The notes under the pieces were generated by a model that saw nothing but the letters and a program-made list of their open reading frames with translations, was not told the origin of the DNA and made no database searches. From an uncultured Psychroserpens sp. (GTDB taxonomy: Bacteria > Bacteroidota > Bacteroidia > Flavobacteriales > Flavobacteriaceae): a DNA stretch of 64,000 nt. Numbering within the stretch: position 1 is the first letter of the stretch; the number at the start of each line of letters is the position of its first letter. Positions 18,291-26,061 of the stretch are shown in pieces. The DNA lies in the NCBI RefSeq assembly GCF_947500255.1, contig NZ_CANMRL010000003.1:186001-250000 (forward strand), read 5' to 3'. The translations under genes and the position numbers were made by a program.

Positions 18291-18429
18291 TGATTTTTGA
18301 ATTATCGTGTAAAACTATAATAAATCGAAAATACAATTTTAGAAACTTAATTAACAGGTCTAATCTGTTTTTTTATTCACTTTTGGCAATTGGCAAAAAA
18401 CTCTGTCAACAATTATCCTTCAATTTTAT

Positions 18430-18437
18430 TATTTTTG
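18430..18437 (+). promoter_or_regulatory. -7 box overlapping the start region of the DUF2752 gene
   Basis: TATTTTTG ends one base before ATG 18439. If used, transcription would begin near 18441, so the first translatable ATG would be 18454. No good TTG is seen at the proper distance (TCTG near 18402 is the nearest). Confidence 0.4.
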
Positions 18438-18453
18438 AATGAAATTTTATAGA

Positions 18454-18741
18454 ATGGTGTCTCCAGAAGATTACATGCTACCCTGTATCAACAAAAAGAT
18501 TTTTGGTCTTGATTGTATGGGTTGTGGTATGCAAAGATCTCTCGCATTAATTCTAGAGGGAGACCTTATAGCTGCATTCTATATGTATCCAGCTATCTAC
18601 AGTTTAATTGCTTTATTAGGTGTAATTTTATTAAATTACTTTAGAAATTTTAAGCATGCCTATAAAATTATTATTACTTTGGCAGTTGTAAATGCCATTT
18701 TAATTTTAGGTAATTTTATTTATAAAACTTTTTTAAATTAA
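18454..18741 (+). CDS. DUF2752 domain membrane protein
   Basis: A small membrane protein. The N-terminal cysteine motif LPCINKKIFGLDCMGCGMQRS is the DUF2752 hallmark (CPxK...CPGCGxxR) with three conserved Cys. An amphipathic stretch LALILEGDLIAAFYMYPAIY and two transmembrane helices follow. The frame also has an ATG at 18439, but the -7 box ends at 18437 and relatives, as I recall them, start a few residues before the YMLPC motif, so 18454 (95 aa) is preferred; with 18439 it would be 100 aa. Biochemical role unknown. It is 11 nt upstream of the CCC-motif protein gene, probably co-transcribed. Confidence 0.8.
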   Translation: MVSPEDYMLPCINKKIFGLDCMGCGMQRSLALILEGDLIAAFYMYPAIYSLIALLGVILLNYFRNFKHAYKIIITLAVVNAILILGNFIYKTFLN

Positions 18742-18752
18742 CATATACTACC

Positions 18753-19097
18753 ATGAACGAATATCAACCACAAGAACAATTACAAAACGCAACACTAATT
18801 TTAATTTTAGGAATCCTATCTATAATAGGATGTTTCTGTTATGGAGTTTTGGGGATAATTCTAGCAATTGTCGCCTTAATCTTAGCGCAAAAAGCGACAA
18901 AAACATATGCACAGAATCCAGAAATGTACTTAGGATATCAAAATGTAAAAATTGGTAAGATTTTAGCCATTATTGGATTGGTAATAAGCGTAATCTATAT
19001 GTGTTTAGTGATTTGGCTGATCGTTACATTTGGAATGGAAGCACTTCAAGATCAAGAATTAATGCAACAAAGATTAGAAGAAATGATGGGACAATAA
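18753..19097 (+). CDS. CCC-motif-type small membrane protein
   Basis: A 114-aa protein with a polar N-terminus (NEYQPQEQLQNA), a first membrane helix ILGILSIIGCFCYGVLGIIL in which the family's CCC appears as CFC, a conserved cytoplasmic loop ALILAQKATKTYAQNPEMY, and a second helix (IGKILAIIGLVISVIYMC). This is the typical layout of the Bacteroidota CCC-motif membrane protein, of unknown function. The pairing with a DUF2752 gene suggests a joint role at the membrane. A strong terminator follows. Confidence 0.8.
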   Translation: MNEYQPQEQLQNATLILILGILSIIGCFCYGVLGIILAIVALILAQKATKTYAQNPEMYLGYQNVKIGKILAIIGLVISVIYMCLVIWLIVTFGMEALQDQELMQQRLEEMMGQ

Positions 19098-19114
19098 TAG
19101 AGACCCATATTAAT

Positions 19115-19149
19115 AAAAAACCTCAATAGCTACTATTGAGGTTTTTTTT
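19115..19149. terminator. Bidirectional terminator
   Basis: CCTCAATAG-CTA-CTATTGAGG stem with A tract before and eight T residues after, between the CCC-motif gene and convergent rocD. Confidence 0.9.
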
Positions 19150-19170
19150 ATACTTAATATTTAAAACTGA

Positions 19171-20451
19171 TTAAACTTCAAATTGCTTTAGAGTTTTAGT
19201 AATAATCGATACACAGTCTAGTAATTGCTCTTTAGTCATCACCAATGGAGGCGCAAATCTAATAATGTTACCATGTGTTGGTTTGGCTAGTAATCCATTA
19301 TCACGAAGTGCTAAACAAATATTCCAAGCCGTATCACTGTCTTCATCATCATTAATAACAATCGCATTAAGCAAGCCTTTTCCTCTTACTAAATTAACTA
19401 TAGAACTTGTTTCTATATATCTATTTAATTCACTTCTGAACAATTCTCCTAGTTGAAATGCGTTCTCTGCAAGGTCCTCCTCACGAACAACCTCAAGAGC
19501 AGCAACTGCAACAGCTGCAGCTATCGGATTACCTCCAAATGTACTACCATGATTTCCAGGTTTGATGACATTCATTACAGCATCATTTGCCAATACAGCG
19601 CTCACGGGATAGGCTCCTCCAGATAACGCCTTACCAAGTATTAAAACATCTGGCTTAACTTCTGGGGTTCCTGAACAATTTTTATTCTCACAACTACAAT
19701 TTCCGCAAGTCGCTAATAAACGTCCTGTTCTAGCAATACCTGTTTGTACTTCATCTGCAATAAACAATACATTATGTTGTTCACACAAAGCTTTTGCTTT
19801 TGCTAAATAACCTTCGCTAGGCACATAAACTCCAGCTTCTCCTTGAATAGGCTCAACTAAAAACCCTGCGACATTTTTATTATTTACTAACGCATCTTCT
19901 AATGCTTGAAGGTTATCGTATTCAATTTTAATAAATCCGTCTGTATAAGGCCCAAAGTTTTTTCGCGCTACTGGATCATTACTAAATGATATAATCGTTG
20001 TTGTTCGTCCGTGGAAATTATTCTCACATACGATAATTTCAGCTTCATTCTCATCAATTCCTTTGACTTCATAAGCCCATTTTCTACAAAGTTTTAAAGC
20101 TGTCTCTACAGCTTCAGCTCCTGTATTCATTGGTAATAACTTATCAAAGTGAAAATACTCTGAAGCAAATTTTTCATACTTTCCAAGCATGTCATTGTAA
20201 AACGCTCTAGACGTTAAACTTAATGTTTGCGCTTGTTGTGTCATCGCATTCACAATCTTTGGATGACAATGTCCTTGGTTTACTGCGGAGTAAGCCGATA
20301 AAAAATCATAATATTTCTTACCTTCTACATCCCAAACATACACACCTTCTCCTCTACTCAATACTACTGGTAACGGATGGTAATTGTGTGCACCATACTT
20401 GTTTTCTAAATCGATCGCTTGTTGCGAAGTTAATTGGTCTAAAACAGCCAT
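19171..20451 (-). CDS. rocD: Ornithine--oxo-acid aminotransferase
   Basis: A PLP enzyme transferring the delta-amino group of ornithine to 2-oxoglutarate, giving glutamate semialdehyde in arginine/proline metabolism. The start [20 protein letters not shown] at 20451 gives 426 aa; the frame extends to 20505 but those 18 residues are not conserved-looking and lie over a leader inverted repeat. K274 ([10 protein letters not shown]) binds PLP; DEVQTG binds the cofactor. It is slightly longer than the usual ~400 aa because of an insertion at about 249-262 holding four cysteines ([12 protein letters not shown]249, C252, C254, C259), which could bind a metal. I recall similar insertions in flavobacterial homologues. 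Confidence 0.9.
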   Translation of the reverse strand: MAVLDQLTSQQAIDLENKYGAHNYHPLPVVLSRGEGVYVWDVEGKKYYDFLSAYSAVNQGHCHPKIVNAMTQQAQTLSLTSRAFYNDMLGKYEKFASEYFHFDKLLPMNTGAEAVETALKLCRKWAYEVKGIDENEAEIIVCENNFHGRTTTIISFSNDPVARKNFGPYTDGFIKIEYDNLQALEDALVNNKNVAGFLVEPIQGEAGVYVPSEGYLAKAKALCEQHNVLFIADEVQTGIARTGRLLATCGNCSCENKNCSGTPEVKPDVLILGKALSGGAYPVSAVLANDAVMNVIKPGNHGSTFGGNPIAAAVAVAALEVVREEDLAENAFQLGELFRSELNRYIETSSIVNLVRGKGLLNAIVINDDEDSDTAWNICLALRDNGLLAKPTHGNIIRFAPPLVMTKEQLLDCVSIITKTLKQFEV

Positions 20452-20472
20452 TTTAAAATAATTTAAAGGTTC

Positions 20473-20492
20473 ATATCCAAACAAATGGATAT
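20473..20492 (-). promoter_or_regulatory. Inverted repeat in the rocD leader
   Basis: ATATCCA-N6-TGGATAT, a perfect 7-bp inverted repeat 22 nt upstream of the rocD ATG. It could be an operator for a dimeric regulator or an mRNA hairpin near the translation start. Confidence 0.4.
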
Positions 20493-20614
20493 CTAAAATG
20501 TCCATTCCTTCTGTACCTTTATTCTTTCAAAGACTTGAAAAAGCAGCGTGGGAGAGAAATCATCCCTAGGGCTCGCAAATTAATAAATATTAGTTGCTTC
20601 TAAAAATGTTATGC

Positions 20615-20995
20615 TCACAATTTTCCAGACAATGATGACACTTGAAGCTCTAAACGCTTGATTTCTCTAATTAAAGCATTCTTATCCATTTGCATCCATG
20701 CAAACACTTTTAGCATGCTAACACCTAATAAAAAAACAAGACTTCCTAGTCCCCATTTTATAAGCTCGTTCGTCTCAGTAGTATCAAAAAACTGAACAAC
20801 ACAATACACAAATAAACCAAAAAACAGTAGTGTCATGATGTTCATTAATATGAGAATCCATTTATTCTTTCCTCTAAACAATCCCCAGATCATTCCTAGA
20901 ACATTTTGTTCTTCTAAAGAGTCATAAAATTTTGCTTCCTCTTGCGTTAATGTGTCTTTTATTAACTGATCGATATCTTCCATATTTGTTTTCAT
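20615..20995 (-). CDS. DUF6768-type membrane protein
   Basis: A 126-aa protein: an acidic N-terminus (MEDIDQLIKDTLTQEEAKFYDSL), two transmembrane helices (ILILMNIMTLLFFGLFVYCVV and GLGSLVFLLGVSMLKVFAW), and a C-terminal coiled coil (MQMDKNALIREIKRLELQVSSL). The layout and wording match DUF6768 proteins of Bacteroidota. It lies 40 nt downstream of an ECF sigma factor gene, the place usually held by an anti-sigma factor, but it lacks a recognisable zinc anti-sigma domain. Start could be ATG 20995 or 20983. Confidence 0.75.
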   Translation of the reverse strand: MKTNMEDIDQLIKDTLTQEEAKFYDSLEEQNVLGMIWGLFRGKNKWILILMNIMTLLFFGLFVYCVVQFFDTTETNELIKWGLGSLVFLLGVSMLKVFAWMQMDKNALIREIKRLELQVSSLSGKL

Positions 20996-21035
20996 AATCG
21001 TTTGTTTTATATGTTCCGTTACTTCGGAAACTGTA

Positions 21036-21593
21036 TTAATATCTGTTTTTTTTGTCTTTTAATATAAGTTTCAGTTTTTCTCTTGCATGAAATAATCTAG
21101 ATTTTACTGTTCCCACAGATATGCTTAACAAATCACTTATCTCTTTTAGTGAATACGATTCAACGTAAAACAGTTTTATAATATGTTGTTGTTGCATTGG
21201 TAAAGTGAGAATGGCTTTTAATAGTTTTTCTTTTAATAAAGCATTGTCATTCTCTTCATTATTATATTCTAGTGCGATTTGTTCTCGCTTGTACGTTTCA
21301 CCTTTTACTTGCTCTTTTTGTTGTTGCCGCAATGCATCCAATGATTTTGAATACACAATCCGAAATGCCCAACTTTTAAAACTTGAGGGCTTTTGCAGGG
21401 CATGCAATTTTTCCATAATAACTTGCCAACTGTCTTGCGCTATATCTTTAGATAAATCGGCATCCTTAACAATCCAGAACGCCTTCTTACAAAATATAAC
21501 ATGCCATCGTTTCACCAATTGAGCCATTGCATTTTGGTTTCCAGATTTATACGCCTCTATAAGCTCTACATCTATATGTGTATTGGTTTTCAA
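21036..21593 (-). CDS. ECF-type RNA polymerase sigma factor (sigma-70 family)
   Basis: A 185-aa protein with region 2 (about 15-85: AMAQLVKRWHVIFCKKAFWIV, DIAQDSWQVIMEKL, SFKSWAFRIVYSKSLDALRQ) and region 4 (about 125-178: ILTLPMQQQHIIKLFYVESY, LKEISDLLSISVGTVKSRLF) joined by a variable linker, the two-domain ECF layout. It begins with TTG at 21593, the base after the TAG of the SRPBCC gene, so translation is likely coupled and expression low. A DUF6768 membrane gene follows and may modulate it. Its target promoters are not evident in this window. Confidence 0.88.
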   Translation of the reverse strand: MKTNTHIDVELIEAYKSGNQNAMAQLVKRWHVIFCKKAFWIVKDADLSKDIAQDSWQVIMEKLHALQKPSSFKSWAFRIVYSKSLDALRQQQKEQVKGETYKREQIALEYNNEENDNALLKEKLLKAILTLPMQQQHIIKLFYVESYSLKEISDLLSISVGTVKSRLFHAREKLKLILKDKKNRY

Positions 21594-22100
21594 CTAAGCG
21601 TGTTTTGTTTTAAATGAGGTACTTTTATAATACGTTCTTAATACCTTAACCCAAACATTATATGGTGTTGTTTTTTTCTCTTCGGAAAAGTAATTCTCTA
21701 CATTATCAAAAGCATCTTCAATTAAAGCGTCATGCAACCATCTAATCATAAATACCCAAAGCACACTAGCTTTTAAAGATGTCTTCATGTCAATTTTATG
21801 AATGATTTCTGAAGTATTCTCACTTACAGCATTGATAGATAGTTCGTGAGTCCCATAAAACCCATCTGGTTTTCTAAATTTAAACTTAATAAAATTCCCG
21901 TCTTCAAATTCAATAATCGTATATCTAATTCTCCCATGACCTCCATTGCTTCCAATCTTTAAACCATCTTTAAATCGCATGGCTGGCCAATTCCTATAAG
22001 GCCAAATGTGATCATTAGAAGTCGCTAAGGTTTTAAACAAAAGAGAAACCTTTTCTTTAGGTTGACTAATTTTTCGTTTGTGAATATTAATGACTTGCAT
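21594..22100 (-). CDS. SRPBCC-like protein of unknown function
   Basis: A 168-aa soluble protein whose fold, judged from sequence, resembles START/SRPBCC ligand-binding proteins: N-terminal IHKRKISQPKEKVSLLFKTL (entry helix after a first strand), an Asn-Trp-Pro block NDHIWPYRNWPAMRF, and FYGTHELSINAVSENTSEII. As its stop abuts the TTG start of the ECF sigma gene it is the first gene of that transcript. Whether it senses a ligand for the sigma regulon is unknown. Confidence 0.65.
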   Translation of the reverse strand: MQVINIHKRKISQPKEKVSLLFKTLATSNDHIWPYRNWPAMRFKDGLKIGSNGGHGRIRYTIIEFEDGNFIKFKFRKPDGFYGTHELSINAVSENTSEIIHKIDMKTSLKASVLWVFMIRWLHDALIEDAFDNVENYFSEEKKTTPYNVWVKVLRTYYKSTSFKTKHA

Positions 22101-22193
22101 ACTCTAAAGACGTAGAAAACCTAAAAAGGTTCATTTATTAATAAAAATAATAACTATTGTTTGGGTTTAAGGCATTCAAACCATAACTTTTTC

Positions 22194-22201
22194 TAATTTT
22201 G
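22194..22201 (+). promoter_or_regulatory. -7 box for the rlmD-type operon
   Basis: TAATTTTG fits TAnnTTTG, 23 nt before the ATG at 22225. A TTTG occurs at 22160-22163 but at 30 nt it is too far for a standard -33 element. Confidence 0.45.
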
Positions 22202-22224
22202 CAAACATTAAATTCTGATATATA

Positions 22225-23679
22225 ATGCCTCGAAGAGAACGAAATAAATTTGTAAAACGCGGACAAATAATTGAATTGCTTATTGAAGACTATGCCTTTG
22301 GAGGTAAAGGGATTGCTCGAATAAGAAATGAGCATGGTGAATTTGTAGTGTTTGTTCCCAATACACTTCCTGGTCAATTAGTTAAGGGGCAGGTAAAAAA
22401 AACTAGCAAAAAATATGCTGAATGCAAACTTATTGAAGTTTTAAAACCATCTGAAGATGAGGTCGAGATGCCTTACCAAGATATTCCAGGAGCGCCATAT
22501 ATTCAGCTTCCAATAGAATTGCAACACAAATACAAAAAAGAGAGCACTTTATCTTTATTTAAACGCATTGGAAAAGTAGAACATATTGAGTCGTTATTTG
22601 ATGAATTTATAAGTTCACCTAATGTGTTTCATTACAGAAACAAAATGGAATATGGTTTTTCAGCCATTGGATATGACAGAGCTCAAAAAACAGATATTGA
22701 CGAATTCACTCTTGGTTTTAAAAGGCGAGGCACTTGGTGGATGGGAGATAATCTAAATAAAGATTCAGGGTTATTTGATAAGGAAGTAGAAGATAATTTA
22801 AAACGCATTAGACAGTACTGTGAAGATACAAGTTTATCACCATGGCATGGTCCAAAAAAAGAAGGCTTCTTCAGATATTTTGTCGTACGTAAATCATATA
22901 AAACTAATGAACTATTATTTAATCTAGTAACAACATCTTATGAATTGGATAAGTTCGATTTAAATAAATTTGCAAATCTATTAGTTGATATTTTTGGAGA
23001 ACGATTTGCTGGATTATTACATACCATAAATGATGAAATTGGTGATAGAACGATTGCTACCTCTGGAAGCATAACACTTATTCATGGAAAAGATAAAATT
23101 GTTGAGGAGTTGTTAGGATTGAATTTTGAAATTAGCATGAAGAGCTTTTTTCAAACCAACCCAAAATCTGCAGAAAAACTATATTCAAAAGTAGTTGACT
23201 ATGCTCTTGAAAAAAAAGAGGCTATAGATAATTCGGTTGTACTCGATCTTTTTTGTGGCACTGGAACTATTGGGCAAATTATAGCATCTAAGGCTCATAA
23301 CACAAAAATCATTGGTGTAGATATCGTTGCATCTGCAATAGAAGATGCAAAAGAAAATGCTAAACGCAATAATATAGACGGTTTAAAGTTTTATGCAGCA
23401 GACGTTGGCAAGTTTTTAAGTGAACATCCAGAATATATTAATAAAATTAGAACAATAATTCTGGACCCTGCCCGAGCAGGAATCACACCAAAAACGCTTA
23501 AAAAAATCATAAACCTAAATTCAGAACGTTTGGTTTATGTATCTTGCAATCCAGCAACACAGGCAAGAGACGTCGAGCAATTGACGATAGCTGGTTATGA
23601 TGTTAAAAAATTGAGTTTGGTGGATCAATTTCCACATACAGCTCATATTGAGACCGTTTTGCTTTTAGAAAAGCATTAA
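22225..23679 (+). CDS. rlmD: 23S rRNA (uracil-C5)-methyltransferase, RlmD/RumA family
   Basis: A 484-aa S-adenosylmethionine enzyme for m5U in 23S rRNA. N-terminal TRAM domain (about 10-70: GQIIELLIEDYAFGGKGIAR), central domain, and C-terminal Rossmann domain with LDLFCGTGTIG (about 344), ILDPARAGI and catalytic C441 in VSCNPATQARD. The four cysteines that hold a 4Fe-4S cluster in E. coli RumA (a CxxxxxCGGC-type block after the TRAM domain) are missing; the corresponding stretch is MPYQDIPGAPYIQLPIE. So the position specificity is not proven. It heads a run with the DUF6452 and DUF6048 genes. Confidence 0.88.
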   Translation: MPRRERNKFVKRGQIIELLIEDYAFGGKGIARIRNEHGEFVVFVPNTLPGQLVKGQVKKTSKKYAECKLIEVLKPSEDEVEMPYQDIPGAPYIQLPIELQHKYKKESTLSLFKRIGKVEHIESLFDEFISSPNVFHYRNKMEYGFSAIGYDRAQKTDIDEFTLGFKRRGTWWMGDNLNKDSGLFDKEVEDNLKRIRQYCEDTSLSPWHGPKKEGFFRYFVVRKSYKTNELLFNLVTTSYELDKFDLNKFANLLVDIFGERFAGLLHTINDEIGDRTIATSGSITLIHGKDKIVEELLGLNFEISMKSFFQTNPKSAEKLYSKVVDYALEKKEAIDNSVVLDLFCGTGTIGQIIASKAHNTKIIGVDIVASAIEDAKENAKRNNIDGLKFYAADVGKFLSEHPEYINKIRTIILDPARAGITPKTLKKIINLNSERLVYVSCNPATQARDVEQLTIAGYDVKKLSLVDQFPHTAHIETVLLLEKH

Positions 23680-23699
23680 ACGCAAATACTGAAGAAGAA

Positions 23700-24251
23700 T
23701 TGAAACGATTTATAGTACTACTTAGCATAACAATCCTTACCTCATTTATTATATGGAGTTGTGAACGCGACGATATTTGTGCTGAAGGCACAGCAACGAC
23801 ACCACACCTTATCATTAGGTTTTATGATGTCAACAATCAAAACAATTTTAAGGATGTAAGACAATTGGAGATTAAAGGTCTAGGTGATGATGGGTTACCG
23901 TTTTCAGAAACTCCAATTTTAAGTAGAGTTAATACAGACTCTATTGTGCTCCCATTGCGATTTGCCGAAGAAGGTATCGAAACCATTACCCGATTTCAGC
24001 TTGAAAAAGATGCTGATTTTGCTGACAATATGGATCCTAATAACGATTCTAATATAGACATTATAGAAATTAAATACACTCCTGAATTTATATACGTATC
24101 AAGAGCTTGTGGCTATAAAAGTATTTTCAACTTTGGCCCAACTGGAGGCATTACCAGAGAAGTAGATAGCGAAATTTGGATTACCAATACTGAAATTGTA
24201 AACGAAACCATAGACAATGAAAATGCAGCACAGATTATTATTTATCATTAG
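23700..24251 (+). CDS. DUF6452 family lipoprotein
   Basis: A 183-aa lipoprotein: TTG start, hydrophobic leader, cysteine C21 in FIIWSCERDDIC. The mature part has the family phrase HLIIRFYDVNNQNNFKDV and closes with IVNETIDNENAAQIIIYH. It shares a transcript with the RlmD-type gene 20 nt upstream and the DUF6048 gene, whose start overlaps its 3' end by 35 nt. I recall this trio as conserved in Flavobacteriaceae. The function is unknown; it probably sits in the outer membrane with the DUF6048 barrel. Confidence 0.82.
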   Translation: MKRFIVLLSITILTSFIIWSCERDDICAEGTATTPHLIIRFYDVNNQNNFKDVRQLEIKGLGDDGLPFSETPILSRVNTDSIVLPLRFAEEGIETITRFQLEKDADFADNMDPNNDSNIDIIEIKYTPEFIYVSRACGYKSIFNFGPTGGITREVDSEIWITNTEIVNETIDNENAAQIIIYH

Positions 24252-24969
24252 TATGATAATCGTGATGTTGCTTCCATTGACATCACTAGCACAAACAGAA
24301 TCCAACGAAACTACAACAGACACTCTTGTCTATAAGCAAAAGTATGGCCTCAGACTTGGAGGTGATATTGGAAAACTAGTACGTGCTGCTATAGATGATG
24401 ATTATTCTGGCTTTGAAATTAACGGTGATTACAGACTAACTAAAAAACTATATATAGCTGGAGAATTAGGTACTGAAGAGCGCAGAATTACAAATGACTT
24501 TCTAGATGTTACAGCCAAAGGAAGTTATTTCAAAGCTGGTGTAGATTACAACACTTACAAAAACTGGTTAGACATGCAAAACATGATTTATACTGGATTT
24601 AGAGTTGGCGTAAGTAGTTTTAGTCAAACTCAAAATAGTATCACCATTTTTAACACAGACCAATATTGGGAAGCACCTTTTACTGATAATACTGAGCGAG
24701 AGTTTAATGGACTTACTGCTATTTGGGCGGAATTAATTATCGGACTCAAAGCTGAGTTATTTACAAACTTTTACGCAGGACTAAATGTTCAATTAAAAGG
24801 AATGCTTAGTGAAGATCAACCTTCAGGTTTTGAAAACCTTTATGTTCCAGGATTCAATAGAACGTATGACAGCGGACGATTTGGAATTGGATTTGGTTAC
24901 ACTGTGTCTTATATGATACCTATTTACAAAAAAGATAAAAAGGTTGTTGTAGAAAAAGAAGACAATTAA
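24217..24969 (+). CDS. DUF6048 family outer-membrane protein
   Basis: A 250-aa protein. Signal peptide (RLLFIISMIIVMLLPLTSLAQ) then barrel-like strands: KYGLRLGGDIGKLVRAA, FEINGDYRLTKKLYIAGELG, FGIGFGYTVSYMIPIYKK. These match DUF6048. Its start lies inside the DUF6452 gene in another frame (35-nt overlap), so the two are translationally linked. Likely an outer-membrane beta-barrel partner of the lipoprotein; biochemical role unknown. The ATG two codons later (24223) is an alternative. Confidence 0.82.
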   Translation: MKMQHRLLFIISMIIVMLLPLTSLAQTESNETTTDTLVYKQKYGLRLGGDIGKLVRAAIDDDYSGFEINGDYRLTKKLYIAGELGTEERRITNDFLDVTAKGSYFKAGVDYNTYKNWLDMQNMIYTGFRVGVSSFSQTQNSITIFNTDQYWEAPFTDNTEREFNGLTAIWAELIIGLKAELFTNFYAGLNVQLKGMLSEDQPSGFENLYVPGFNRTYDSGRFGIGFGYTVSYMIPIYKKDKKVVVEKEDN

Positions 24970-25045
24970 CAACTGACATATATCATAGTATTTTTCTGTA
25001 AGTATATAGACCTTTATGTCGTAGAAATCACATAAAGCGTATCCT

Positions 25046-25594
25046 ATGAAAACGTTTCAATTACCTTATCTATTTATATTTTTGCTTATTGTAAGCTGTG
25101 CAGCAACATCATCTATAGTTTTTGACTATGATATTGATGAGGACTTTAATAGCCATAATACTTTTGTTATCTGCGAAGACGATCTATTGGTCGAACACTC
25201 CAATTATCCAGATTACGATAATGCTAGCATAAGAGAATATTTATCTCAAGAAGTGTCTTCGCAAGTTGAAAACCTAGGATTAACTGTTGATAGTACCAAT
25301 CCTGATGTTCAAGTTGGATTTAGATTGGTTATTTCAGAAGAAACTGCAACCTTTAGAGATTGCTCTGAATTTAGTGAGTTTAACTACTGGAGAGAATGTA
25401 CTATAGAAACAGAAACATATACCGACGAAACATTAATTATTTATATGTCAAATTTGGAGAAAAATCAAATTATTTGGCAAGCATCTATGCCTTGTAATAT
25501 GAATATATCTGACACCAAACTAGAGTCGCATATAGCAAAAACTGTCAAAACTCTTTTTGAAACCTATCCTAATATTGTAAAACCTATTGAGTAA
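25046..25594 (+). CDS. DUF4136-like lipoprotein
   Basis: A 182-aa lipoprotein with lipobox IVSC18. The mature chain has FDYDIDEDFNSHNTFVI (the DUF4136 entry strand with its YD...DF..Y/F pattern), then IREYLSQEVSSQVENLGLTV and PDVQVGFRLVISEE, and ends with a helix ESHIAKTVKTLFETYP. This is the DUF4136 layout (outer-membrane-anchored, unknown role). It is a separate transcript from the DUF6048 gene, 76 nt upstream. Confidence 0.75.
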   Translation: MKTFQLPYLFIFLLIVSCAATSSIVFDYDIDEDFNSHNTFVICEDDLLVEHSNYPDYDNASIREYLSQEVSSQVENLGLTVDSTNPDVQVGFRLVISEETATFRDCSEFSEFNYWRECTIETETYTDETLIIYMSNLEKNQIIWQASMPCNMNISDTKLESHIAKTVKTLFETYPNIVKPIE

Positions 25595-25628
25595 TTAAGG
25601 TACCAGTATTAACAGTGTGCCTTTAGCA

Positions 25629-26051
25629 CTAGTAGTCATCACTAATTTTTATTTGATAGCCATCTATTGGATACTCTTTGCCATTGAAAGTAGCTTTAGC
25701 TCTAAAGAACAAGGTGTCCTTTACAGTTCTAAGCATCTCAATTCTTAGGCCGCCATTTTTATCAATAGTTTTGTCAATATCTGTAATACGCTTCGCAGGC
25801 GTTTTTTCAACATTCGTTTTTAGGATATAATTACAGTCATCAATCCATTCAATATCCAACACCATAAAATCATCTTTTGAGATGGATTCAAATTGAGAAG
25901 TTTCAGATCGTTTCAATGTTGACAAAGGAACAACATCGGTAGCAGGAATAATAAAAGTGCCTGTTTTAAATTCTTTACATTTTAATTCTTGTCCGTAAGA
26001 CATCACGCAAACTAACAGTAATAGAACTAGACTTATATGTTGTTTCATCAT
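25629..26051 (-). CDS. Secreted protein of unknown function
   Basis: A 140-aa protein: signal peptide ending SYGQ, then a beta-rich mature chain (ELKCKEFKTGTFIIP, DDFMVLDIEWIDDCNYILK, DTLFFRAKATFNGKEYPIDG). Two cysteines might form a disulfide. I recognise no family. The gene lies 10 nt downstream of the THUMP methyltransferase gene and may be its co-transcribed neighbour. Confidence 0.6.
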   Translation of the reverse strand: MMKQHISLVLLLLVCVMSYGQELKCKEFKTGTFIIPATDVVPLSTLKRSETSQFESISKDDFMVLDIEWIDDCNYILKTNVEKTPAKRITDIDKTIDKNGGLRIEMLRTVKDTLFFRAKATFNGKEYPIDGYQIKISDDY

Positions 26052-26061
26052 TTTAGTGTAT

